Assembly (NCBI RefSeq): GCF_903643065.1
Contig: NZ_CAHJWX010000167.1
Location: 1 to 5,563, forward strand
Reading direction: 5' to 3'
DNA: 5,563 bases
From: Sphingomonas bacterium
GTDB lineage: Bacteria > Pseudomonadota > Alphaproteobacteria > Sphingomonadales > Sphingomonadaceae
Part shown: positions 1 through 5,445 of the stretch, piece by piece
Layout: the number at the start of each line of letters is the position of its first letter
Position numbering within the stretch: position 1 is the stretch's first letter
Position numbers and translations under genes: made by a program
Notes under the pieces: generated by a model
What the model was told of the DNA's origin: nothing
The model's database searches: none
Seen by the model: only the letters and a program-made list of their open reading frames with translations

Positions 1-13
1 AGATGACCCGGAT

Positions 14-70
14 GGTGGTCCCCGTTTAGGTGCCGATTACCGGGTCAGGTGGTCCCCGATCGCACGCCGA
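14..70. repeat. Two tandem 34-bp units, likely IS21-family terminal repeats
   Basis: GGTGGTCCCCG occurs at 14-24 and again at 48-58. GCCGA follows each copy at the same offset (32-36 and 66-70), so the period is 34 bp. The seven bases between the two matching blocks differ (TTTAGGT against ATCGCAC), and the second copy appears to decay into the adjacent reading frame. IS21-family elements carry several spaced copies of short repeats at their ends as transposase binding sites, often with a GGTGGTC core, and this layout fits. No istA or istB coding sequence is visible, so the element would lie to the left of position 1 or be largely lost. The repeat is seen directly; the family assignment is inferred from memory of similar ends. 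Confidence 0.45.
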
Positions 71-463
71 AACACACGCCCAAGGAGCGCTAGGCACCCT
101 CGCTGCCCGGGCCGACCCGGCTCAGGTTGAACTCGTGCAGGCGGCTTTCCGCGCGTGTTTGGAGCAGACAGACCCGGCAGCTGCCGAGCTTAGGTTGGCC
201 GACGTTCGTGTATGCGTCCGGAACGCCAATCGCGAGGCTGCAGCCTTCGTCAGGGCCGAAGCTGAGAGCCGCGATCGTGACGCCGCCTCGGCGCGGGGGT
301 AGGCGCGATCGATACCAGTTTGCGGGATCGATTGCGGGAGGTTTCGCTAGGCGATGCGCCCCTGGATCAAGGGACGCGCGAACAGGCGGAAGCCGAGATC
401 AAGCCAGCCGAACTTGGCTTTGCAGAACAGAGCCCGGCGCAAGCAGATTGCGCGTCTGGTTGA
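30..463 (+). pseudogene. Unrecognised protein-coding remnant, frameshifted at a G run
   Basis: A frame open from a GTG at 30 to a TAG at 300-302 encodes about 90 residues. From about residue 12 it reads like real protein: Ala/Glu/Arg-rich, probably helical, for example DPAQVELVQAAFRACLEQ. It stops just after five consecutive G residues (295-299). Adding one base there would continue it in frame through equally protein-like sequence (LRDRLREVSLGD, then GTREQAEAEIKPAELGF) to a TGA at 461-463. The GTG lies inside the IS-like terminal repeat and has no convincing ribosome binding site, so the true 5' end was probably lost at the repeat. I do not recognise the family. The alternative is chance open frames in GC-rich DNA. 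It overlaps the start of the transporter gene. Confidence 0.3.
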
Positions 464-1650
464 TCGTGGCCGTGGCGTGCTGCATCCTGTTCACGACCAA
501 CGGTTTCATTCTGAGCGGCTTGACCGTCTTCGATAGCCGGATGCTGATTGAACTCGGTCTGAGCAACACGGCACTCAGGCTCCGCGACACCATCACGATC
601 GCAACGCTGGGCATCACCATGCCGATCATCGGCTACATGATCGATAGGCTGCCTGTCCGGCCGATTCTCGTCGGTGGCCTCCTGACCATGGTGTTCGCGT
701 TCGCGGCCTACACCAGGGTGGATGCGCTGTGGCAAATCTACGCGCTGCACATCCTGCTTGGCATCTGCCAGGCGACGAGCGGTGTCCTCGCCTGCGTATT
801 TCTCGTGTCCGGCTCTACCGGGCAGCATCGCGGGATGGCCCTGGGTGTGTTGATCGCGGGCTCCAGCGCGGGGAACGCGGTGGTTCCCGGGCTCAACAGC
901 ATCTTGCTGGATCATTGGCCCTGGCGGACGGCGATCCTGTCGGGAGCGGTCGCGGGGTGCGTCCTGATCCCGCTGGTGCTGACGATCGTCCGCGAGCCTC
1001 CCAGAGCCGCCAGCCCCCTAGCCGCTGCTCACAGCGGCGCGGGGAGCAGCTTCGTGCCGATGTTGCGTTCTCCCGACTTCACGACGCTCGCGATCACCGC
1101 GTCGGGCACGGTGTTTTGCGTGATGGTGCTCGCGACCAACCTGAGCCTCTATGCGGTGAGCCCCGGCGTCTCGCGCGCGAGCCTGGGACCGCTCCTGCTC
1201 CTCGCCTTGTTCGGGGCTGCGGTGGCAGCTCAGGTGCTGGCCGGCGCGGCAACCTATCGTCTGCCGGCATGGCTTATTCATATGGTGGCCGTGATCGTGA
1301 TGGGAGCAGGCGCGACGGTGCTGGCGGTGGCGCCGGCAAACTTCGCCCTGCCGGCCGTCGCGTTGTTCGGGCTGGGCTGGGGAGCGAACAGCACGATGCT
1401 CCAGGTCAGGCCGACGATGTTGTTCAACGGGCCGTCGCTCGGCCTGATCCTGTCTCTGCTGGCGTTGACCGAGACGATGGGAGGGGCGCTTGGGCCGGTC
1501 GTCGCCGGCTATATCCGCGATCGAACCGGGTCGTTCGCGCCGGTCTTCGCTCTGGTGGCCGGCCTCATGGTCGTCCTTGCGCTGCTGACCTTCCTGGCGG
1601 CGCCGAGAAAGCGGACGACAGATGCTCTGTCCACCGCGCTCGATCGATAA
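448..1650 (+). CDS. MFS transporter, 12 transmembrane helices, 5' end uncertain
   Basis: This is an inner-membrane secondary transporter of the major facilitator superfamily, probably importing (possibly exporting) a small organic substrate by proton coupling. About 400 residues contain twelve hydrophobic helices in two halves, split by a polar loop near residues 180-200. Helix 1 starts almost at the N-terminus (VWLIVAVACCILF). The loop between helices 2 and 3 carries MFS motif A, GYMIDRLPVR (residues 62-71), and the matching position in the second half reads GYIRDRTGSF (from residue 354), a form common in MFS carriers of organic acids. The start is a problem: the frame is open upstream to about 127, but the first ATG (541) would remove helix 1, and neither TTG 448, TTG 460 nor GTG 277 has a clear Shine-Dalgarno. 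TTG 448 keeps helix 1 but leaves almost no cytoplasmic tail. The native 5' end may have been replaced by the left-flank remnant. The substrate is unknown, and the link to the downstream genes rests on proximity and shared strand. Confidence 0.8.
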   Translation: MRVWLIVAVACCILFTTNGFILSGLTVFDSRMLIELGLSNTALRLRDTITIATLGITMPIIGYMIDRLPVRPILVGGLLTMVFAFAAYTRVDALWQIYALHILLGICQATSGVLACVFLVSGSTGQHRGMALGVLIAGSSAGNAVVPGLNSILLDHWPWRTAILSGAVAGCVLIPLVLTIVREPPRAASPLAAAHSGAGSSFVPMLRSPDFTTLAITASGTVFCVMVLATNLSLYAVSPGVSRASLGPLLLLALFGAAVAAQVLAGAATYRLPAWLIHMVAVIVMGAGATVLAVAPANFALPAVALFGLGWGANSTMLQVRPTMLFNGPSLGLILSLLALTETMGGALGPVVAGYIRDRTGSFAPVFALVAGLMVVLALLTFLAAPRKRTTDALSTALDR

Positions 1651-1653
1651 TCT

Positions 1654-1689
1654 CCGGCCGACGCGTGCGAGCCAGCGCGTCCACGTCGC
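1654..1689 (+). terminator. Weak hairpin after the transporter gene
   Basis: GACGCG (1660-1665) can pair with CGCGTC (1676-1681) across a 10-base loop. The outer CCGGC (1654-1658) and GCCGG (about 1687-1691) could extend the stem imperfectly. It starts a few bases after the transporter stop, but no T-run follows, so an intrinsic terminator is doubtful. Confidence 0.2.
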
Positions 1690-1737
1690 CGGAATGAACG
1701 TGCGGCCACGATACCGACACCCTGCGAGTAACATTCT

Positions 1738-1768
1738 TTGCGTACAAATTGCGGTGCTTTGCCATAAT
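1738..1768 (+). promoter_or_regulatory. Candidate promoter for the cupin-hydrolase operon
   Basis: The 227-bp gap before the cupin gene contains a locally AT-richer stretch. TTGCGT (1738-1743) and CATAAT (1763-1768) resemble sigma-70 -35 and -10 boxes, but the 19-base spacer is longer than ideal. It would place transcription start near 1775, about 100 bases before the cupin start codon. This is the best candidate I see in the gap, but the match is weak. Confidence 0.25.
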
Positions 1769-1786
1769 AACTAGCTTCAGACGAAC

Positions 1787-1798
1787 GATACGTATACA
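1787..1798. promoter_or_regulatory. Palindromic GTATAC site, possible operator
   Basis: The sequence GATACGTATACA contains two overlapping palindromes, ATACGTAT (1788-1795) and GTATAC (1792-1797). GntR-family (FCD subgroup) regulators of catabolic operons often bind short sites centred on GTATAC-like cores, and the site lies between the candidate promoter and the cupin gene. No regulator gene is in the window, and a 6-8 bp palindrome can occur by chance. Confidence 0.2.
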
Positions 1799-1877
1799 TT
1801 GCTTCAACTGGATTATTGGATTTGGGCAGAGCGAGCGGTGCACGCCTGTTTGCGGGAAGCAGTGGAGAGGGAAGACG

Positions 1878-2732
1878 ATGGCGTTCCATTACATTCTCCT
1901 CGACACCAGCGCCATGCCGGTGGCCGACGTCGCGGATCATCCGGGCGCGAGGGTCCAGACCCTGCTGCGCGACGAAGACTTCCCCGGCGCGGTGGAGATC
2001 ACCTTCGGTCCGTCCGGCTTTACCGGGCGCGTGCGCGAGTTGCTCAGCCACGGCCCGCATCGCCACTATCATCGCTCCGTAAACGAACGTCATTATGTGC
2101 TCGAGGGGGATTATCCAATCTATCACTGGAAGGATCCATCCGGCGAGGGTTCGCTTACCCGCCTCCAGCGGCACCATTATCTCGAGAACCCGCCCATGAC
2201 GCTGCACGGCATCACCGCCGACACGTTGCCTGAACTGGGTTGGAAGCATCTTCGCTGGAGCGACGGGCTCGGAACCGACATTTACGAGCCGGGTGCCGCC
2301 GAGGAAACGCTGGAGGTGGGTTTCACGCAGCCCTACCCCGCGGTGCCGTTCACGGACCCTATCCTGCTCCACGCCGAGGAACTGCCCTGGCAGCCGAGCG
2401 CGCTCAGGTCCGGCTGGCGTACGAAGCAGCTCACGCGCGGCGTCTCCGGCGCACGGGCGGTGACGCTCGTGTCGATCCCCGCCGGATCGAGCGACCGGAT
2501 CGAGATCGGGTCGCCCGCCGAGGGCGAGAGCAGCTGGCTGTTCGTCATCTCGGGCGACCTCGCGCTGGAGATCGTGGCGCCGACCAAGTCGCATGCCGCG
2601 AAGCTCCACGAAGGCGGCTTCCTGGCTTGGGCTGCGGGCTCCGCGCCGCGATCCGACGGGGCGCCGCTCAGCGACGGAGGATGCGTCCTCCTTTGCGTCG
2701 GGCACACGCTGGGCGCGGTTGCCGTAAAATAA
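1878..2732 (+). CDS. Two-domain cupin protein, possibly DUF4437/ChrR-like
   Basis: A 284-residue cytosolic protein with two beta-barrel cupin domains. The first (roughly residues 30-120) matches cupin motif 1 exactly as H63-x-H65-x4-E70-x6-G77. H110 in PPMTLHG supplies the fourth ligand of motif 2, so a metal site (three His, one Glu) is expected. The second domain (about 185-280) keeps the fold pattern (WLFVISGDLALE, then LHEGGFLAWAAG) but has no H-x-H pair, so it is probably structural. The family includes dioxygenases, isomerases and hydrolases, so the reaction cannot be named. Ureidoglycine aminohydrolase (AllE) is also a bicupin, but I see no close motif resemblance. The ATG at 1878 is chosen because GGAGAGG (1864-1870) sits just upstream; the frame extends further up, but that extension is not protein-like. 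The AllA-like gene follows after 38 bases, implying one transcript. Confidence 0.85.
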   Translation: MAFHYILLDTSAMPVADVADHPGARVQTLLRDEDFPGAVEITFGPSGFTGRVRELLSHGPHRHYHRSVNERHYVLEGDYPIYHWKDPSGEGSLTRLQRHHYLENPPMTLHGITADTLPELGWKHLRWSDGLGTDIYEPGAAEETLEVGFTQPYPAVPFTDPILLHAEELPWQPSALRSGWRTKQLTRGVSGARAVTLVSIPAGSSDRIEIGSPAEGESSWLFVISGDLALEIVAPTKSHAAKLHEGGFLAWAAGSAPRSDGAPLSDGGCVLLCVGHTLGAVAVK

Positions 2733-2770
2733 TGACGCTTGGCGCGCCGCCGATCACAGGAGACTATCAG

Positions 2771-3325
2771 ATGCAGACGATCCGCCTTCCGCTTCAACTG
2801 GCCACGCCGGAGACGATCGCGCCGTTCGGATCGCTGCTCGCGGTCCCGGCCGCGAAGGGCGAAGCGCTGCCCGTCGCCTTCTACGAAGGCAGCGTCGAGG
2901 TCTACAAGCCGTCGATATTCGTGTCCGATCACGAAACCGAGCTGAACATCGCGCGCGTTAACCGGCGCAAGCCCGAGGTCCAGTGGATGGAACGCCACTT
3001 CAAGCATACCCAGACTTTCATCCCGATGGGCGGCCGTCCGTTCGTGATGGTGCTCGCGCCGCCTACCGAAGACGATATACCCGATCCGTCGAGCGCCAAG
3101 GCGCTGCTGTTCGATGGCTCGGGCGGGTTCTGCATGGATATCGGGGTCTGGCATGAATTTCCCTTCGCGCTGGCCGACGATACGCATGTCGTCGTCGTGC
3201 TCCGCTCGGAGGCCACCAAATCGCTGATGAAGTCGGTCGTCCACGACGGCGAAGCGAGCGGCGGCGACATCGACAAGAAGGATATCCAGCGCCGCTTGTC
3301 GGTGACTCTCGAACCGATCTTCTGA
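2771..3325 (+). CDS. Ureidoglycolate lyase (AllA) family protein
   Basis: The AllA family (Pfam PF04115) is named for the enzyme that splits ureidoglycolate into glyoxylate and urea at the end of allantoin degradation. This protein has 184 residues, slightly longer than the roughly 160 of E. coli AllA. It shows the family hallmarks: an N-terminal APFGSLL segment, INxAR-like NIARVNRRKP (59-68), the signature E74-R75-H76-x3-T80-Q81-x-F83-x-P85, and V126-W127-H128 leading into a Phe-rich strand. These line up with ERHPLGTQAFIPM and VWHHPLF in E. coli AllA as I recall them. The ATG at 2771 has AGGAGA (2758-2763) seven bases upstream. No allantoinase, allantoate amidohydrolase or urease gene is nearby, so the substrate may be a different ureido or alpha-hydroxy acid. 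The family call is firm; the reaction in this pathway is not. I give no gene symbol for that reason. Confidence 0.87.
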   Translation: MQTIRLPLQLATPETIAPFGSLLAVPAAKGEALPVAFYEGSVEVYKPSIFVSDHETELNIARVNRRKPEVQWMERHFKHTQTFIPMGGRPFVMVLAPPTEDDIPDPSSAKALLFDGSGGFCMDIGVWHEFPFALADDTHVVVVLRSEATKSLMKSVVHDGEASGGDIDKKDIQRRLSVTLEPIF

Positions 3326-3356
3326 CCCTCCGCGCATCCTCATGGAGCGATCCGGC

Positions 3357-3452
3357 ATGAGCGTCACGCCTGCGGTGACATATGGCAGACTGCCGGGAAC
3401 GCGGCTCGGCACGGCCCCGGCGAGCCGGCCGGCTTCGCTCGAGGCGGCCTAG
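3357..3452 (+). CDS. Possible 31-residue small ORF between the AllA-like and hydrolase genes
   Basis: The 129-bp gap between the AllA-like gene and the first hydrolase is almost filled by a small frame. An ATG at 3357 is preceded by GGAG (3344-3347) nine bases upstream, and the frame ends in TAG at 3450-3452, two bases before the hydrolase ATG. An upstream in-frame ATG at 3342 would give 36 residues but has no ribosome binding site. The peptide begins MSVTPAVTYGRLPGTR and ends ASLEAA, with no hydrophobic segment or known motif. It could be a coupling leader for the hydrolase, the surviving start of a deleted gene, or chance. I do not recognise it. Confidence 0.25.
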   Translation: MSVTPAVTYGRLPGTRLGTAPASRPASLEAA

Positions 3453-3454
3453 AC

Positions 3455-4324
3455 ATGGTCCACGTCCGTCGCTCCTATGTCGACGTCGGTGGCCGCCAGA
3501 TGCACCTGCGTCGTGCCGCGCCGGAAGACGGGGCGGACGCGCCGCCGCTGTTCTGCTTTCACATGAGTCCCATGTCGGGGCGGGTCTACGAGGCTTTCCT
3601 CGCCGCGATCGGTACGGACCGGACGGCGATCGCGCCGGACACGCCCGGCTTCGGCGCCTCGGATCAGCCGCCCCCGCTGCCGACGATCGACGACTATGCC
3701 GACGCGATGGCGGCACTGATCGAGGCGACGGGCGTCACGCGGCCGGTCGATCTCATGGGCTATCATACCGGATCGCTGATTGCGGTGGCGCTCGCGCATC
3801 GGCATCCCGCGTTCGTCCGCCGGATCGTCGCCATCGGCATGCCCATCTTCGACGATGCCGATCGGGCCGAGCTTCAGGCGCTCTACGCCAGGGTTCCGCC
3901 TGCCGAGGACGGCAGCCACCTCGTCGACTTCTGGCGTCGCTTTCTATTGTGGAACCGCGCGGGCGGATCGACGATCGACGAGGTGGCGGACGCCTTTCCC
4001 TGCGGGCTGCTCGGCCGGGCGGACGGCTGGTGGGGTCATCGCGCGGCATTCGCCTTCGCGGCGGAAGCGGTCCTCCCGCATGTCGCCCAGCCGCTGCTCG
4101 TGCTCAACCCCGCGGACGATCTCACCGCCCAAACCGCCCGCGCCGCGCCGCTCCTGCGCAACGGCCATATGCTCGATGTGCCGGGCTGGGGACATGGTTT
4201 CCTGGACCGGCAGACGCGCGATGCCGCTCGCCTGGTCCGCAGTTTCCTCGATGCGCCGGATGAGGCGCCCTTCGCTACGCTTGCGCCCGGATCGGGCGCC
4301 GTGCCGCGGATGGTTCCGGCATGA
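3455..4324 (+). CDS. Alpha/beta-hydrolase-fold protein with GYHTG nucleophile elbow
   Basis: A 289-residue cytosolic alpha/beta-hydrolase-fold protein. Landmarks in order: H36-M-S-P at the oxyanion-hole loop; IAPDTPGFGASD after strand 4; the nucleophile elbow G102-Y-H104-T-G106, where the usual Ser, Asp or Cys is His; cap-domain sequence rich in Trp and Phe (about 140-195); the acid D221/D222 in LVLNPADDL; and the general-base position H247 in GWGHGF. Acid and base therefore look intact while the nucleophile does not. GxHTG proteins are, as I recall, a recurrent but little-characterised subgroup, so this is probably natural rather than a mutation; hydrolase activity should not be assumed. The ATG at 3455 has GAGGCGG (3441-3447) upstream. 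The stop overlaps the next start by four bases (ATGA, 4321-4324), indicating translational coupling with its paralogue. Confidence 0.88.
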   Translation: MVHVRRSYVDVGGRQMHLRRAAPEDGADAPPLFCFHMSPMSGRVYEAFLAAIGTDRTAIAPDTPGFGASDQPPPLPTIDDYADAMAALIEATGVTRPVDLMGYHTGSLIAVALAHRHPAFVRRIVAIGMPIFDDADRAELQALYARVPPAEDGSHLVDFWRRFLLWNRAGGSTIDEVADAFPCGLLGRADGWWGHRAAFAFAAEAVLPHVAQPLLVLNPADDLTAQTARAAPLLRNGHMLDVPGWGHGFLDRQTRDAARLVRSFLDAPDEAPFATLAPGSGAVPRMVPA

Positions 4325-5148
4325 CGATCCGGCGCGGCTTTGCGGATGTGGCCGGCGTTCAGGCGCATTACCGCACGGCGGGCGCAGGTGCGCCGATCAT
4401 CCTGTTCCACGCCTCGCCAGGCAGCGCCAAGCAGCTCGAGCCGCTGATCGCCGCGCTCGCGTCGTCTGCGCGGGTGATCGCGCCCGACACGCCCGGCAAC
4501 GGCGACACGCCGCCGCTCGGCATCCTTGAACCGACGGCGGCAGACCTCGCCGCAGCGCAGCTCCGCTTCCTAGATGCCATGGATCTGGAGACGGTCGACG
4601 TCTACGGCACGCATACTGGCGGGTGCATCGCCGCCGAGCTGGCGATCCTTGCCCCCGGACGCGTGCGCCGGCTGGTGCTGGACGGAATCGGAATGTGGGA
4701 GGGCGAGGAGCAGGCCGATCTGCTCGCCCGTTATGCGCTGCCGTTTACGCCCGATCTCGATGGCGGCTACCTCCAGCGCGCCTTCACCTTCTGCCGCGAT
4801 CAGTTCCTGTTCTTTCCGTGGTACATGCGCGATCGCGCGCACCGCATCGACGGCGGCCTTGGCAGCGCGGACATGCTCCACGACTGGGTGATAGAGCTGC
4901 TGAAAGCATCGACGACCTACGCACCCAACTATCGCGCCGCATTCCGCTGGCCAGCGCGCGAGCGGCTCGCATACGTGCGGACGCCCACGCTCGTCCTGGC
5001 CGCCGAGACCGACCCGGTGCGTGAACTCACCGAACGCGTGGCCGCATGGCTGCCGGGCGCGCGCTACCTCGCCTTGCCGCGTGGCGATCAGCCTGGGTTT
5101 CCGGCCCTTCTAGCGCAGGCGGTGCTGGACCATGTCCGGCAGCAATGA
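4321..5148 (+). CDS. Second alpha/beta-hydrolase-fold protein with GTHTG elbow, catalytic His also missing
   Basis: A 275-residue alpha/beta-hydrolase-fold protein, paralogous to the preceding gene: they share the H-x-S-P loop (here H30-A-S-P), IAPDTPG, and a G-x-H-T-G elbow (here H98). An acid is present at D231 (LVLAAETDP). At the C-terminal loop where the general-base His normally sits in G-H-x-P, this protein reads G-D256-Q-P-G, so neither the nucleophile nor the base of the classical triad is visible. The cap (about 130-205) is rich in aromatics (FTFCRDQFLFFPWYM) and may form a hydrophobic pocket. It could be a non-hydrolytic enzyme using the fold's pocket, such as a lyase or isomerase, or a partner subunit of the upstream hydrolase. 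The ATG overlaps the upstream stop. It is the last gene of the cassette, and no clear terminator follows before the IS3-like end. Confidence 0.87.
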   Translation: MTIRRGFADVAGVQAHYRTAGAGAPIILFHASPGSAKQLEPLIAALASSARVIAPDTPGNGDTPPLGILEPTAADLAAAQLRFLDAMDLETVDVYGTHTGGCIAAELAILAPGRVRRLVLDGIGMWEGEEQADLLARYALPFTPDLDGGYLQRAFTFCRDQFLFFPWYMRDRAHRIDGGLGSADMLHDWVIELLKASTTYAPNYRAAFRWPARERLAYVRTPTLVLAAETDPVRELTERVAAWLPGARYLALPRGDQPGFPALLAQAVLDHVRQQ

Positions 5149-5229
5149 CCGGCGACTGAACCAATACGGCAAGCGCGGGAGCGCGAGAATTTGAATGATC
5201 CTCTCCCGGCTTGACGGACACCGATGATA

Positions 5230-5243
5230 GGCTCTGCGGAGCC
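5230..5243 (+). other. Short hairpin just upstream of the IS3-like orfA ribosome binding site
   Basis: GGCTC (5230-5234), the loop TGCG and GAGCC (5239-5243) form a perfect five-base-pair stem that ends right before AGGAGGT (5244-5250). Such a hairpin could limit translation of orfA from read-through transcripts; that role is inference. Confidence 0.25.
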
Positions 5244-5252
5244 AGGAGGTGC

Positions 5253-5442
5253 ATGATGGGGAGTATGACGAAGCGCCGGTTGACGGACGAGTTCGAGCGC
5301 GAGGCGGCGGCACAGGAGACGAGCGGGCGACGGCGCATTTAGATCGCCAGCGAACTGGAGATCGTGCCGACAATGCTGCGTCGCTGGCAGAGCAAGCAGC
5401 AGAAGGGCAGCGCCCCACCGACGAACCCGGCGGCGAAGCCGC
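5253..5442 (+). pseudogene. Broken IS3-like orfA (HTH_Tnp_1-type transposase subunit)
   Basis: The reading frame from ATG 5253 (alternatives 5256 and 5265) follows a strong AGGAGGT. It encodes MTKRRLTDEFEREA, the typical start of the small DNA-binding subunit of IS3-type transposases. A TAG at 5340-5342 interrupts it, but reading through gives IASELEIVPTMLRRWQSKQQ, the second half of the helix-turn-helix, in the same frame. The stop is explained by a single CAG-to-TAG change, and the stretch before it (REAAAQETSGRRR) looks a few residues short compared with usual family members. Homology ends around PAAKPP, near 5442, where other IS sequence begins. It cannot make a functional protein. IS66-type orfA proteins share the domain, so IS3 is likely but not certain. 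Confidence 0.65.
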
Positions 5443-5445
5443 CAG

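Larger units (their letters stand above)
5192..5445 (+). mobile_element. Truncated IS3-family-like element, left end
   Basis: About 45 bases after the last hydrolase, sequence starting TGAATGATCC (5192) or TGATCC (5196) has the TG start and the CTCTCCCGG...GACGGACACC style of IS3-family left ends as I recall them. It leads into a ribosome binding site and an orfA remnant. The element is cut near 5445, where IS110-like sequence of opposite orientation begins; no orfB and no right end are present. The exact left boundary is not fixed because the matching right inverted repeat is absent. Confidence 0.5.

Noticed and set aside
1749..1877. N-terminal extension of the cupin from a TTG at 1749
   Set aside because: The ATG at 1878 has a good ribosome binding site, and the extension covers the promoter-like AT-richer region and is not protein-like.
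1509..2705. Long minus-strand open frame of 398 codons across the end of the transporter and the cupin gene
   Set aside because: It lies opposite two well-supported genes, its translation is Arg/Ala/Gly-rich without motifs, and it crosses an intergenic region. It is a GC-rich antisense shadow.
2771..3325. Assigning the locus to classical allantoin degradation
   Set aside because: Only the AllA-family member is recognisable. Neighbouring genes of that pathway are absent from the window, and the bicupin does not show clear AllE features.
2333..3412. Minus-strand open frame of 359 codons
   Set aside because: It is antisense to the cupin and AllA-like genes, which have clear family motifs. Its composition is shadow-like and it has no ribosome binding site of note.
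3382..4263. Plus-strand open frame of 293 codons overlapping the first hydrolase
   Set aside because: It is extremely Arg-rich with no recognisable domain, in a different frame from the motif-bearing hydrolase.
5176..5208. Inverted repeat CGGGAG/CTCCCG as an operon terminator
   Set aside because: The stem is six base pairs with a 21-base loop, there is no T-run, and the right arm lies in the IS3-like end.
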